Shown in pieces: positions 34,134-45,915 of a DNA stretch of 64,000 bases. The notes below the pieces were generated by a model. That model made no database searches. It was not told the origin of the DNA and was given only the letters and a program-made list of their open reading frames with translations. The first letter of the stretch is position 1. The number at the start of each line of letters is the position of its first letter. A program made the position numbers and the translations under genes. Origin of the DNA: Glebionis coronaria (Eukaryota; Streptophyta; Magnoliopsida; Asterales; Asteraceae); NCBI GenBank assembly GCA_025667525.1, contig JANFOE010000576.1, forward strand, positions 620,001-684,000, given 5' to 3'.

Positions 34134-35450
34134 CAAAGCTTTATTTTCTTCCTCATCCTTGGCCAAATAACTCCAATCCCAGCCAACACCATCAATGTCT
34201 TGCATAGCAACCATAGCTTTGGAATCCTGAGCCTTGATGATTTGGCTTGAGGGTTTTCCAGCATCAGATCTTCTTGGAGATCTACATTCTCTCATAAAGT
34301 GTCCCATTCGATGACAATTATAACACTCAACCTTGGATTTATCAAATCCAGCAGTGTCCTTAGCATTAAAAGTCATCTTCTTCTTAAATCTTCGATTCCA
34401 TTTTATTGCCCTTATGCTTGCAAGATCCATATTCTACTTTATGTCCATCTCCTCCAAATGCTCATCACTAATTTGCTCAAGGTCCTCATATGTAATCACT
34501 GAACCATTGGGCAATGAAGCAATGTATTTACAAACAGTATCTAGATCAATACCAGCAGGCTTAACTCTTGGAGAGTCAACATTGTATGTGTCAGCGTCTG
34601 AATGTGAGGCGTTGACAAAGCTTGATCCAGCGTTGACACAAGGTGATCCAGTAACAGGGTGCATGTATGACTCCTTTTGATCAAATTGACCTTCACTATG
34701 TGAGAAGAAGGCGATATTTCTATTGGTAGACTTGCTTCCTTGATCCAAAAGAATTTCATTCTCTACCAGCCTCAGTTTATTGTAAACATCATCAAAAGTA
34801 TAACTTTTGTGAGTATTATTAGCAATTATAGACTTTGCTTCAATATTCCATGCATCACTAAGACTTTTAAGAAAAGTGGTGATGATATCAACATCACCAA
34901 GCACTGTTCCCATAAAGGACAGCTTGCTTGTAATGTCAAGAAGTCTGCTTCTCACTCCACTTAGCTTTTCATTGGGTTGAGCTTTAAAAATAGCATACTC
35001 ATGCAAGAGTTGCTTCTTTTTCTCTTGTACAGTATCAGCATTACCACCATAAGCAACTTTAAGGGTTGCCCAAAGATCTTTTGCAGACTCGTAGCTTCTA
35101 TATTTGTGCTGATTGGCTTATCCCAAAGAGAGTTTGAGAATGCTTAGAGTTTTCATGTCATTCCTTCTCTTTGTTATGTCCTCAGCTGAGACAGCTCTAC
35201 CATCTTCAGGTTTTTCTTTTCGATCCTCTTCAGTAGAGCCTTGAGTTGATCTTATCAAGATAGCAGCTGCAATCTATTCAGCCTTATTGAATGTGTTTCC
35301 ATATTCAATAATTTCCCATAGGGTGTAGTCATGGATTTGAAGATACTATTCAAAGTTAAACTTCCACAGCTTAAAATTGTCTGGGTCTAGCATGGGAATC
35401 TTGATGTTGGGGTTTGAGGAGGAGGAGGAGTTTAACTCTAGAGTAGACAT
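34134..35450 (-). pseudogene. C1 gag, N-terminal part (before G3 insertion)
   Basis: ATG at 35450 (MSTLELNSSSSSNPNIK) matches the Gag start of C2. In-frame stops occur near 35347, 35273 and 35113. An intact stretch follows from 35006 (HEYAIFKAQPNEKLSGVRSR) with a UBN2/Retrotran_gag-like fold, ending with the first zinc knuckle CYNCHRMGHFMREC at about 34325. It is interrupted at 34139 by G3. The CAAAG at 34134-34138 is one target duplication copy. Confidence 0.85.
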
Positions 35451-35531
35451 GTTCTTTTTAGGGTTTCTTGAAAATTAGGGTTTTTGGTGATTTAGGGTTT
35501 TTGTGGTCTTTAGATCAAAGTTTCTCAACAT

Positions 35532-35543
35532 GCTCTGATACCA
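35532..35543 (-). promoter_or_regulatory. C1 primer-binding site (tRNA-iMet)
   Basis: Minus strand reads TGGTATCAGAGC, complementary to the 3' end of initiator tRNA-Met, 2 bp inside the LTR end at 35546. Confidence 0.9.
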
Positions 35544-35545
35544 CT

Positions 35546-36037
35546 TGTTGATCCCAAACTTAGATCGACTTAGCTTGTGTAAACGAGATTAAATCAAGTT
35601 AAACACGTAGAGAAAGTTTGTTGTATATGTAACAATTCAAGTATTATGTGAAATTAATACTTAAACAAGAACACACAAACAATGTAAACCAAACTCTCAC
35701 TTTGATTGATAAAAAAAACTTACGTACAATGAAAGTGTAAAACGTATATCAAACTTAAACCTAAAGGCCTCCTTTTATAGATTAAGGAGCCTTGGACAAA
35801 AGTCTACGTATCAGCTTTTTTAGGTAAAGATAAACATAAGAAATACATTGTCGATCATATCTTTACTAGAAACATAATACGTGTAAACTAAGTCTTCTAT
35901 CAGTGCTTGAATTCTTCTTATCAACGCTTGACTTCTTCCCGTCAACGCTTGTCCTGTCAACGCTTGATTTCTTCTTATTAACGTCCAGATTGCTCTTGTT
36001 AGCGTCCAAGTGTATTGACTACATTCTATTCCCAACA
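35546..36037 (-). repeat. C1 5' LTR
   Basis: 492 bp on the minus strand, TGTTGGGAATAG..GGATCAACA. It is homologous to the C2 LTR but clearly diverged. TATA box CTATAAAAGG on the minus strand (35780-35771). It contains the six-unit CGYTGAC-type array with steps 21-21-15-21-21. Confidence 0.92.
35901..36005 (-). repeat. 21-bp phased motif array in C1 LTR
   Basis: Read on the plus strand, the motif's CG (or diverged CG) positions are 35904, 35925, 35946, 35961, 35982 and 36003: steps 21, 21, 15, 21, 21. Spacer bases differ from those in C2 but spacing is identical. Confidence 0.9.
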
Positions 36038-37613
36038 GTTTTACTCGAGCTTCGATCGTTTGCTTTAAAGATTTTCCGATATCCGATGATATATCCTTTT
36101 GTGTTCTAACAATTATCTTTTCACACAATTCATAAACGGCTTAAGAATAATTGTTATACCCTTTCCATGCTAGATTAAGCATTTTACTTTTCGTCTCTAG
36201 TATGGGGGTGTTCCACCCTTAGACTCGAAACATTGAGGACAATGTTTAACTTTATTATGGGGGGGTGAATAAATACTCGACCTTGCTAAACCTTGACCCT
36301 CTCCAAAGTTTATCGTTTTGTTGCAAATAAGGCTAAAAATGGCCAACTTAAAATTTTTTTCTTGTTTTTCATAAGTGTTTAAGACACGAATGTAGGTTTT
36401 TCGATGGTAATAATAAGAGTAATTTTTGACTCGACCGTGCGTGTTGAGCATTTAGCTTCGATTCCTTAACTTTTTAGGCTAAGTCTCTTAAATGAGGACG
36501 AGAAATGATAGCATTAATTATAAGTTACTATGGTAAACGTAGAATATGCGTATTCTTTTAAAAACTCATGTGTTTTATTTATTTGCTTATTCTCCCCTTG
36601 CTTTTATATATTTAGTTGTTAATAAATATTGACTTAGCAGTTTAGTCTCTATTGTTGGTTTCTAATTGATTCTAATAGCTTCAATGTAATTAAATTGCAA
36701 AAACATTTGAGAATTGCCAGCGTCACAGTTTTAAAGTATTAGCCCCCGAATAATCAAAATCTTCCCTCATTAAAAAATTTAAGTGCATACCTACCTGAAT
36801 CAAGCAAAAATTTGAAGCTCACAAGGCTGAAAAATCTATGCAAATTTGAAAGTGAAGCCTTAAAACCTTGAAGCTTTAAAGATCTAAAATTCTCCTTTGC
36901 GAGAGGATATATGTATAGTCATAATAAACACCTCATAGTGAGGTTCAATAAAAGACAAGGGCAAGACCAAAGTCATAATAAAACCTCTATAGCGGAGTTG
37001 AATAAAATATAGAGGTAAAAAATGATAATCAAAGCCACCCATGATGAGGCGGGTCATAAAATTCATGGTAATAAGTCAAATGTTCAAAACTGTTATAAAA
37101 TTGTGTTTATCGAATCTTATTTGTTGATTTAATTTTTTGACATCGTTGTCTATTAGGAAATATTATTAATTCAATGATTTTGGTTACACCGTTATGTCTC
37201 TATTTTTGGACCTTAATCTCTATTCACGCATAAGTAAAAAATGTATCATCATGATCATTCAAGACAAAATAAAATATAAGAGATACCAATTAGGAATAAG
37301 GGAGTCTAAGTACATGATTAGAACATATGAGTAGTGTTAGCATTACTAACTTATAATGACAATGATCTCGTTACACGCTTAGCATGGAATTAGGTAAAAA
37401 TCAAGGACGGCGAACTTATCTCTATGAGGCATTCACGTGTTCTTATTCTTTGACCCTAAAAGTCACGTTCTCGTGATGAAAATCATACATAATGTCTAAC
37501 ACACATAGTAGTGGTTTAGTGAGTTTACATTTCAATAAATGTCATATAAAAATGAATTTTAGAAGTGCTACGATACTTTATTCTAGCATTGCGTGAGGTC
37601 ATGACAATGGTTT
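36038..37613 (+). other. G4 3' non-coding region
   Basis: Colinear with 11500-13141 of G2: CGATCGTTTGCTTTRAAGA start, AAACATTG hairpin at 36228-36247 with purine tract, GACTCGACCGTGCGTGTTGAGC at about 36430 (given here as two joined blocks), AATATAAGAGATACCAATTAG at about 37273. No coding frame. Confidence 0.75.
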
Positions 37614-37625
37614 AGTATGGGGGAG
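37614..37625 (+). promoter_or_regulatory. G4 polypurine tract
   Basis: AGTATGGGGGAG, identical to that of G2, directly before TGATGAGACTG. Confidence 0.85.
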
Positions 37626-37863
37626 TGATGAGACTGCAATTATACATAGTCTCATCATCCAAAATGAGCTTCAAATGCTTAAATATGTCATGAAATACCT
37701 TGCAAAAACTTTGTATTTGTTCATTGTGTTTTTTAGGTACGGATATCATGAAAAAGACAAAAGATCACAAAGATACAAGCAAAAACGAACACGGGAAATA
37801 AAGCCGCACAAAGAACCGGACCCGAGCATTAATTTTCTAAAGAAATCCTTGAAGTTTGAAGAA
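37626..37863 (+). repeat. G4 3' LTR, left piece
   Basis: Starts TGATGAGACT and matches the first about 240 bp of the G2 LTR (13154 onward). It ends at AAGAA (37859-37863), the target duplication of C2. Confidence 0.85.
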
Positions 37864-37895
37864 TGTTGGGAATAAATTAAGGCCAGATCACTTGA

Positions 37896-38002
37896 GCGCT
37901 GACAAGAACAATTCAAGCGTTGACAAGAACAAAGCAAGCGCTGACAGCTCAAGCGTTGACAAGTTAAAGTCAAGCGTTGACACATTGAAGACAAACACTG
38001 AT
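37896..38002 (+). repeat. 21-bp phased CGYTGAC array in C2 5' LTR
   Basis: CG positions are 37897, 37918, 37939, 37954, 37975, with a diverged sixth (CACTGAT) at 37996. Steps are 21, 21, 15, 21, 21, the same as in C1. The array also translates as S[A/V]DK repeats, although it is in an LTR. Confidence 0.92.
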
Positions 38003-38133
38003 GGAAGATATAATCTACACGTTTATTATATTCTAGAATACTTCTAGTAAGGATAGAAACGACAACGTATTTTCTATATTTATCTTTACCTAGAATAGTT
38101 GATACGTAGATTATTGTACAAGGCTTCTTGTAT

Positions 38134-38142
38134 CTATAAAAG
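38134..38142 (+). promoter_or_regulatory. C2 LTR TATA box
   Basis: CTATAAAAG, repeated at 49584-49592 in the 3' LTR. Confidence 0.65.
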
Positions 38143-38393
38143 AAGGCCTTTAGGTTAATGTTTAATATCAAGTTTTATATAAGTTTTCATTCGTAAACAT
38201 CTTTCATTGTAAGCAAGTTCGACATTCATAATCAAAGTGAAAGTTTTGTTTACATCTTGTGTGTTCTTGTTTAAGTGTTAAATTCCGCATAACACTTAGA
38301 TTCATAAAGCATATACAAAGGTTTTTCTACGTGTATTACTTGATCTAATCTCGTATACACAAAGCTAATCGATCTAAGTTTGGGATCAACAAG

Positions 38394-38405
38394 TGGTATC
38401 AGAGC
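38394..38405 (+). promoter_or_regulatory. C2 primer-binding site (tRNA-iMet)
   Basis: TGGTATCAGAGC, 2 bp after the 5' LTR, perfectly complementary to the 3' end of initiator tRNA-Met. Confidence 0.93.
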
Positions 38406-38490
38406 TTGTTGAGGAACTTTTGATCTTTGAAGAACACCAGAACCCTAAAAACACCAAAACCCTAATTTTCTCAGAAACCCTAAAAACATC

Positions 38491-41321
38491 ATGTCTGAAG
38501 CAATAACCACCTCCTCTTCATCCTTACCAAACATCAGGATTCCCATGCTTGATGCAACCAACTTTGACTTATGGAAGTTCAACTTTGAACAATATCTGGG
38601 GATCTATGACTACACACTCTGGGAGATTATTGAATATGGAAACTCATTCAATAAGGCTCAAAAGATTCTTGATGCCATTACTCAAAGATCAGCTGTTGAA
38701 GGATGCCCTGATGAAGATAAGAGAGAAAAACCTGGAGATGGTAGAGCTGTAGGTGTTGAAGATATTGCAAAGAAAAGGGTTGACATGAAAGCCCTAAATA
38801 TTCTGAAAGTCTCTTTGGGACAAGAAAACCAACACAAATATAGAGGCTATGAATCTGCTAAGGATCTTTGGGAAGCACTTGAAGTTGCATATGGTGGCAA
38901 TGCAGACACTAAGGAAGAAAAGAAAAAGCAACTTCTGCATGATTATGCTGTCTTCAAAGCTCAGCCCAATGAGAAACTGAGTAGTGTGAGAAGCAGATTG
39001 CTTGACATCACAAGCAAGTTGTCCTTCATGGGGACACAAGTTGGTGATGTTGACACCAATGCTACCTTTCTTAAAAGTCTTGGTGAGGCATGGAAGATTG
39101 ATGCAAGATCTATTCTTGCCAATAATACTTACAAGAGCTCCTCGTTTGATGACATCTACAACAAACTAAGACTGTTGGAAGATGAAACTCTTTCAGAACA
39201 TGGAAGCAAATCTAGCACCAGCAACATGGCCTTCTTCTCTCATAGTGAAGGTCAATTCAATCAGAAGGACTCTTATATGCATCCAGTTACTGGATCATCA
39301 TATGTTAGCGCTGGAACAATTCCTGTCAACGTCTCCTTTTCAGACGCTGACACATTCAAGAATGACTCCCCAAGAGTTAAACATGCTGGTTTGGATTTGG
39401 ATACTGTTTGTGCTTACATTGCTTCTTTGCCCAATGGTTCAGTGATTACATATGAGGACCTTGAGCAGATAAGTGATGAGCACTTGGAAGAGATGGACAT
39501 CAAGTGGAACATGGCTCTTGCTAGTATAAGAGCAAATAGGTGGAACAGAAGGTTTAAAAAGAAGATGACCTTCAATGCTAAAGACACAGCTGGATTTGAT
39601 AAATCCAAAGTTGAATGCTACAACTGTCATCGTATGGGGCACTTCATGAGGGAATGCAGATCTCCTAGAAGATCTGATGCTGGTAAACCCTCAAGTCAGG
39701 TTGTTAAAGCTCAAGATTCCAAAGCCATGGTTGCAGTTCAAGGAATTGATGGTACAGGATGGGATTGGAGCTATCTGGCTAAGAATGTTGAAGAGGATAA
39801 AGCTTTGGTTGCTGATATTGAAGAAGTAGAGCATGTTGAATATGCTCTCATGGCACACTCCTCCTCTTCATCTGATAATGAGGTATATGATGATGCTTTT
39901 TGTAGCAAAGGTTGTAGGTTAAACACTGAAAGACTTAACAAAGAGGTCTTAAAACTAAAAGATGATATGAGTACTGAAAGGGTAAATTGTCTAATTACCA
40001 ACTAGCTCTTACTGAAACTGAGAAAACCGTTTCTGAATACAAGAAAATGGAATTTGACTTAAAGGATAAGATAAATATCTTAAAACATGAGCTAGATGGT
40101 AGTATGGATGTTAGAAACATCATGACAAAGGTTAATAGAGATCTACAGGCTAAGTTAGATGAGGCCTTTAAGAATAAAGATAATGTTGACCTCAAGATTC
40201 AAAGATTTGATAGAGCCACCCAAACCCTAGGAGACTGTGTAGCTAAACAAAGGGATCCTAAGGACATGACTGGGATTGGGATGAATGATTACTCTCTGGT
40301 TTCACCACCAGCTGGTGACTTCTATGGTGTCCTTAGAAAGGACTTGTCTTGGACTGGTATACCAGAATGCCAAGAGGAGGAATTCATTCCTCCACCAAGA
40401 GTTGTCACTCCAGTGGAAGAGTATCAGCAAAAATTGACTGACCTAAATGAGTGGAAGAAAGCTAACCCTACTTTATTTGTTAAGGGAGGTTTGCTATGTG
40501 AAAGTCCCAATGAATCACCACCCATTAAGGTTACTCACCCAATCACTGGTAAAGCTGTTGATCTAGGCTCAAACACTGTTAGAAGACCTACCATTAAATA
40601 TGCAGAGATGTATAGGAATAATAGGTCACCCAAGAGCCAAGTTAGCAAACATGGAACAGGTTTCTCCTCTTCTAGACCTAAGGGTGTGTCTAAGAAAGCC
40701 TGTTACACTTGTGGTAGCTTTTCACATTTGGCATACAAGTGTGTCAACGCTCCCAAAGCCAGCGCTGACAGGAACAATTTTAGCGCTGATAGGAAGAAAG
40801 TCAACGTTGTTAGGAAGTCAAACGTTGTCAAACCCAAACCTTATGTGCAACAACGTCCACAAGTGATTAGACCTGCCCCATTCTTTTCTAGAAGGTCTAA
40901 CACTCATGGAAAAAGACCTTTTCAAAAGACAAACACCTGGTCAAATAGGCAATGGGTTCCTGTAGCAAACCCTAGGTTCAACGCTGACAAGGGTAATTTC
41001 AGCGTTGACAGGACAAAATCTAATGTTGACAGAAACGTGATCAGACCTAAATATTTGCAGCCACAAGGTAAGGGGTCTAAAGCTTCTTCAAGCTTAACAT
41101 GGAGACCCAAGAAAGATCAAAACCCTAATGATAATGGAATTTCAATGACTTGCAATAGATTTAATTACATTTCAAAGGTCATTACAAAACCTATTGGGGT
41201 TAACTGGGTATTTCATCCTAAAAAGGATGAGAATGGGGTTGTTGTGAGAACTAAGTCTGTTCTTATTGAACAACCAGATGAATCCAAGTCTTTTGAGACT
41301 TGGGTTCCCAAAGAAAACTAA
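38491..41321 (+). pseudogene. C2 gag, one frameshift
   Basis: ATG 38491 (MSEAITTSSSSLPNIRIPM) opens 504 codons with a UBN2/Retrotran_gag-like N-terminal half (WKFNFEQYLGIYDYTLWEI, AKDLWEALEVAYGG). The first zinc knuckle CYNCHRMGHFMREC is at about residue 376. Compared with C1, one base is missing near 39980, which ends this frame at 40005. Gag continues in the next frame (39987-41321) with a coiled-coil-like part (KMEFDLKDKINILKHELDG), a second knuckle CYTCGSFSHLAYKC at about 40701, and basic NADK/SVDR repeats. It ends WVPKEN. In C1 this junction is unbroken, so the shift is a mutation in C2. Confidence 0.9.
40744..41030 (+). repeat. Phased CGYTGAC arrays in C2 gag
   Basis: First cluster: CG at 40748, 40763, 40784, 40805, 40823 (steps 15, 21, 21, 18). 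Second cluster: 40982, 41003, 41024 (steps 21, 21; the last is TG). All steps are multiples of three within the Gag frame. Confidence 0.88.
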
Positions 41322-42505
41322 TTTGTTTTCTTTATGTGCAGGGCATTCAAAGACAGATCAATGATTATAGATATTGGGATAGTGGATGCTCAAGGCACAT
41401 GACAGGGAAGGAAGACTATCTGACGAATTTCACCCCTATTAAAGATGGTGATAAGGTATACTTTGGAGGTGGCTATGGCACCATTATAGGCAAAGGAACC
41501 CTTCTCACCAATAATCTGCGTTTTGAGAATGTCTTCCTGGTAAAAGAACTTGATTATAATCTGTTTAGTGTATCACAAGTTTGTGATAACAAAAATAAGG
41601 TTCTTTTCACTGATACTGAGTGCTTGGTGTTAAGCAAGGATTTTAAGATCCCTGATGAGAAATATATTGAGTATAGAACACCTAGGCATAAGGACATATA
41701 TAATGTGAATTTAAATGGGATTAAAATGAATATAAATATGTCTTGTTTTTATGCTAAGGCCTCAGTAGATGAGAGTAATTTGTGGCACATGAGACTAGGG
41801 CACATAAATTTTAAAAATATAAATAGGCTTGTGAGGCTTGGTTTAGTTGATGGTTTGCCTGAGAAAGCCTTCCACAATGACCACTCTTGTGTTGCATGTC
41901 TTAAAGGCAAGCAGCACAAGGTCTCATTTAAGTCCAAACAGGTGCATACTAGTTCCAGACCTCTTCATATGCTTCACATGGACCTCTTTGGTCCAACAAA
42001 TATAGAAAGTTTGAATGGTAAGTCATATTGCTTTGTTGTCACAGATGACTTTTCTAGGTTTACTTGGACATTCTTTCTAGCTATGAAGAGTGACACAGCT
42101 GATGTTCTTATTGATTTTATCACTCAGATTGAGAAAAGGTCTGGAAATGAGGTTAAAATGCTTAGGAGTGATAATGGTGGAGAATTTAGGAACAAGAAGC
42201 TAGATGATTTTTGTGCCAGGAAAGGAATTACTAGGCAATTCAGTATTGCTAGAACCCCACAACAAAATGGGGTTGCTGAGAGGAAAAATAGAACCCTAAT
42301 TGAAGCAGCCAGAACAATGTTGGCTGATGCTCACTTTCCTATAGCCTTTTGGGCTGAGGCTGTTAATACAGCATGCTATGTGCAAAATAGAGCATTGGTT
42401 AACAAAATTCAGAACAAAACACCTTATGAGTTACTTTGGGGAAGAAAACCTAATATTGGTTTTCTCAGACCTTTTGGATGGTCATGTAGTAGTATTAGAT
42501 ACTAG
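41300..42505 (+). pseudogene. C2 protease and integrase, broken at its end
   Basis: This frame overlaps the end of gag by 22 nt in the -1 frame. The real protein sequence is recognisable from about GIQRQINDYRYW onward. Copia protease active site: DSGCSRHMTG (about 41379). Integrase zinc-binding part: WHMRLGHINF and CVACLKGKQHK. Integrase core: HMDLFGP, SDNGGEF and PQQNGVAERKNRTL supply the D,D-35-E residues. A one-base insertion near 42480, relative to C1, ends the frame at 42505; the reading continues in the frame that contains RT. Confidence 0.9.
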
Positions 42506-44933
42506 TGATGCCTTAGGGAAATTTAGTGCAAAAGGTGATGAGGGCTATTTCATGGGGTATTCAGTCCAGAGCAAGGGTTATAGGGTTTATCTTAAAGAGG
42601 ACAAACGTATAGTTGAGAGAGTACATGTTAGGTTCTTAGAGAATAAACCTAGTGATCCTGAGAGTGGTCCTAATTGGTTGTTTGATTTGGAACCCTTATC
42701 TAGAACTTTAAATTATATGCCTGTCACTAATCTAGACATTGTGAAGGTAACTTCAAATGTTGTGGAGGAACAAGTTGTTAATGTTTCAGGTACACAGGTT
42801 CATGAGAAGGTTGGATCACAAGCAGAAAAGGCATCTCCTACATTTGAATATGTCACAATTCCCATTTGGACAGATGCTTTTGCTGCTACTGCTGGACAAG
42901 ATAATGGTGGTTTCCAAATACCACCAGATACAAACATGCATGGTTCTTCAGGCGCTGACAAAGGCAAATCTAGCGCTGACAAGACCAATTCAGACGTTGA
43001 TGGCTCAGACGTTGACAACAACATTTCAAGCGCTGTTAGCCCAGACGCTGACAACGAAGATTCAGACGTTGACAATACTTATGGGCATCTTTTCTCTTCC
43101 AGTTTTGAACAAGGTGGACCTTCCAATGTTCATGAAGAGATTCCTGTTGATCAAAGAGAGTCTGATGAAGAAGATATTGGCAACATTGAGCGTGAAGTTG
43201 AGGACACCAGACTTTTTGAAGGAGGGGTTCTCACTTCCACAATGAAGAATCACCCCACATCTCAGATCATTGGTGATATTATGACTCCAGTTCAGACTAG
43301 AAGATCTCATCAAGGTCTTGGTGGGTTTATTGCCAATATACACAAGAAGGTTGATACCCCTCTTGTGCAAGCATGTTTGTTTGCATGTTTTCTGTCACAA
43401 GAAGAACCCAAGAAGATATTTGATGCTCTCAAAGAACCAAGTTGGGTGGAAGCAATGCAGGATGAGCTTCACCAATTTGCAATTCAGGATGTTTGGGAGC
43501 TGGTTGATTGTCCTAGATATGTCAGACCTATAGGGACAAGATGGGTTCTAAGGAACAAAAGAGATGAAAGAGGTATTGTGGTCAGAAACAAGGCAAGATT
43601 AGTGGCTCAAGGTTATACACAAGAGGAGGGGATAGACTATGAGGAGGTCTTTGCACCAGTTGCAAGGATTGAAGCTATTAGGATTTTTCTAGCCTATGCA
43701 TCCTGCATGGGCTTCACAGTATATCAAATGGATGTCAAGAGTGCTTTCCTCTATGGAACTATTGTTGAGGAAGTTTATGTGATGCAACCTCCTGGTTTTG
43801 AGGATTCAGAGCATCCAGATAAAGTGTATAGAGTCAAAAAGGCTATGTATGGCCTTCATCAAGCCCCTAGAGCATGGTATGGTACTTTGTCTACCTATTT
43901 GGTGGACAATGGATTCAAGAGGGGCACCATAGATCAGACACTATTTACAAAGAAGAAAGGCAAGGATGTGTTGCTTGTTCAGGTCTATGTTGATGATATC
44001 ATTTTTGGGTCTACTGATCCAAAGATGAGTGAGGATTTCTCCAAGCTTATGACAGACAAATTCAAGATGAGTGCTATGGGGGAGATGAACTTCTTTCTTG
44101 GTTTACAAGTTCAGCAGAAAGAAGATGGTATCTTCATCTCCCAGGACAAATATGTTGTTGAGATCTTGAAGAAGTTTGGCTTTTCTCCACATGAAAAGAG
44201 GGCTACTACTCCTATGGATAGAGAACACCCTTGGGGAAAGATTGGAGATGGGAAAGATGTTGATGTCAGGCACTATAGATCCATGATTGGATCCTTGATG
44301 TATCTTACTGCCTCCAGACCTGACATTATGTTTGCTGTGTGTGCTTGTGCACGCCATCAAGTGACTCCCAAAGAATGTCACCTTTATGCTGTGAAGAGGA
44401 TCTTTAGGTACCTAAGATGTTACCCCAGTCTTGGTTTCTGGTACCCAAAGGATTCACCATTGGAGCTGATTGCATATTCAGATAGTCATTATGGAGGTGA
44501 TAAGTTTGATAGGAAATCCACAACTGGTGGATGTCAGTTTCTTGGGAGCAGGTTAATATCTTGGCAATGCAAGAAACAAACAGTGGTGGCTAATTCTACA
44601 ACTGAAGCAGAGTATGTGGCTGCAGCTGCATGTTGTGGTCAAGTGTTGTGGATTCAGAACCAGCTGTTGGATTATGGGTATAATTTCATGCATACTAAGA
44701 TATTTGTTGACAATAATAGTACTTTATGCATCATTAAGAATCCTGTACATCATTCTAAAACTAAACACATAGAAATTAGACACCATTTTATAAGAGATTG
44801 CTTTGAGAAAGGTTTAATACAACCAGATAGGGTTGACACTGAGGAAAATGTGTCAGATTTATTAACTAAACCTTTTGATGTTGGGAGATTTCAATACTTG
44901 GTAACAAGTATTGGAATGGTTAATCTCACTTAA
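42378..44933 (+). CDS. C2 integrase C-terminus, RT and RNase H
   Basis: Genuine from about 42480 ([18 protein letters not shown]); the earlier part is the other-frame overlap. It has the integrase C-terminal region, then a hydrophilic linker (42950-43250) with SADK/DVDN repeats encoded by the phased motif. RT follows with [21 protein letters not shown] fold, [12 protein letters not shown] and the catalytic YVDD at about 43987. Ty1/copia RNase [29 protein letters not shown], then [14 protein letters not shown]. It ends [11 protein letters not shown] at 44933. The frame is fully open. RNase H type and overall order fit the Sirevirus/SIRE-Maximus lineage. Confidence 0.92.
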   Translation: MCKIEHWLTKFRTKHLMSYFGEENLILVFSDLLDGHVVVLDTSDALGKFSAKGDEGYFMGYSVQSKGYRVYLKEDKRIVERVHVRFLENKPSDPESGPNWLFDLEPLSRTLNYMPVTNLDIVKVTSNVVEEQVVNVSGTQVHEKVGSQAEKASPTFEYVTIPIWTDAFAATAGQDNGGFQIPPDTNMHGSSGADKGKSSADKTNSDVDGSDVDNNISSAVSPDADNEDSDVDNTYGHLFSSSFEQGGPSNVHEEIPVDQRESDEEDIGNIEREVEDTRLFEGGVLTSTMKNHPTSQIIGDIMTPVQTRRSHQGLGGFIANIHKKVDTPLVQACLFACFLSQEEPKKIFDALKEPSWVEAMQDELHQFAIQDVWELVDCPRYVRPIGTRWVLRNKRDERGIVVRNKARLVAQGYTQEEGIDYEEVFAPVARIEAIRIFLAYASCMGFTVYQMDVKSAFLYGTIVEEVYVMQPPGFEDSEHPDKVYRVKKAMYGLHQAPRAWYGTLSTYLVDNGFKRGTIDQTLFTKKKGKDVLLVQVYVDDIIFGSTDPKMSEDFSKLMTDKFKMSAMGEMNFFLGLQVQQKEDGIFISQDKYVVEILKKFGFSPHEKRATTPMDREHPWGKIGDGKDVDVRHYRSMIGSLMYLTASRPDIMFAVCACARHQVTPKECHLYAVKRIFRYLRCYPSLGFWYPKDSPLELIAYSDSHYGGDKFDRKSTTGGCQFLGSRLISWQCKKQTVVANSTTEAEYVAAAACCGQVLWIQNQLLDYGYNFMHTKIFVDNNSTLCIIKNPVHHSKTKHIEIRHHFIRDCFEKGLIQPDRVDTEENVSDLLTKPFDVGRFQYLVTSIGMVNLT
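42953..43075 (+). repeat. Phased CGYTGAC array in C2 integrase-RT linker
   Basis: CG positions 42953, 42974, 42995, 43010, 43031, 43046, 43067: steps 21, 21, 15, 21, 15, 21. The first four units repeat the 21-21-15-21 order of the LTR array. Confidence 0.92.
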
Positions 44934-45031
44934 TATGTGTTTTGGATTCTTTTTGTAAAAGTATGTACAGGATGATGCATTATTATTATTGGTCTTATTG
45001 ATGATTTAGATTTTCCACTATATTTTTCTAA

Positions 45032-45150
45032 CACTGACAAAGGTTGCTTGAACGCTGATAAGTGTTTTTGCAACGTTGTCAGCAATATAATTGTCTAACG
45101 CTGACAAAGCTTCCCTCAACGCTGTCATGTGTTATCGGGGCGTTGTCAGC
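45032..45150 (+). repeat. Phased CGYTG array in C2 untranslated region, cluster 1
   Basis: Positions 45032 (CA), 45053, 45074, 45099, 45120, 45141: steps 21, 21, 25, 21, 21. This cluster is non-coding, so the spacing cannot be explained by reading frame. Confidence 0.88.
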
Positions 45151-45795
45151 AACAATGTTAGTTTTGTGGTTTTTAATCTAAATGTGCAGATGGTGTTAGC
45201 AGTATACCATTGGATACAGAGTTGCTTATGGATCAATGGAGAAGCATTTGGACAAATTTTTATTTATGGATGATGGTTGGAGTGTTTCATTCCTATCTTG
45301 ACATAAATTTTTTATGTTCATGCATGATTTTAGCAAACTTTTTGTATCATAGTTTAAGGGGAGGTTTTAGGAACCTTTAGGATGTTTGGGTATCCATATG
45401 ATACTCTTATCACAATTCTAGATTGTGTCCACAGGTGAGTATGGGTTAGTTTTACTAAACCATGAGGCACTGTAGCATGCATAGTATATCAACTTTGCAT
45501 GCTGCCAAGACATTTTTGGCCTAGAATTGGTTGTGGTCAGTTGGGAGACTTGGGAATGATTTTGATATGGGATTTACCTGGGAGTAACAAGGATTTTATA
45601 AGGTAACTTTGTTGTTAAGAATTTTGGTTAGCAAGGGACACTAGAGGACTGTTATGTCTATCTTGCTTATGCAAATGTGCATAACTGGACAGTGCTTGCC
45701 GCCTTATGATAATTATCAGCTTTTGGTTATCTTCTCTAGGATAAATTACTTGTTAAGGTCATTTTTCACTTTTTAAAATATTTTTTATTTTTGGA

Positions 45796-45915
45796 CGCTG
45801 ACAAGAATTTTCCAAGCGTTGTTGTGACCAAATTGGACGCTGACATGGCTTTAGGCGAACGTTGACAAGATTATAGCCGTTGGGCGTTGATAGGTTATTT
45901 TTGACCGTTGACACT
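45796..45915 (+). repeat. Phased CGYTGAC array in C2 untranslated region, cluster 2
   Basis: Positions 45796, 45817, 45838, 45860, 45885, 45906: steps 21, 21, 22, 25, 21. Non-coding. Confidence 0.85.

Larger units (their letters stand above)
16575..36037 (-). mobile_element. C1: Ty1/copia (Sirevirus-like) element, degraded and twice interrupted
   Basis: On the minus strand: 5' LTR (36037-35546), tRNA-iMet PBS, gag, (G3 insertion 34133-25079), rest of gag, protease-integrase-RT-RNase H, a 3' untranslated region, and an extra ORF cut at 16575 by G2. The remaining 3' end and 3' LTR are outside the window. Many stops and frameshifts mark it as old. Coding parts align throughout with C2, so both belong to one family. 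C1 lies inside G4: G4-type sequence begins at 36038. Confidence 0.88.
37864..38391 (+). repeat. C2 5' LTR
   Basis: 528 bp, TGTTGGGAATAAA..GGATCAACA. TATA box CTATAAAAG at 38134-38142. It contains the six-unit phased motif array at 37896-38002. Confidence 0.95.

Noticed and set aside
37856..38047. SADK/SVDK-encoding frame in the C2 LTR as a small protein gene
   Set aside because: It starts in G4 sequence outside the element, so it is accidental. The multiple-of-three spacing is nevertheless notable and is reported with the array.
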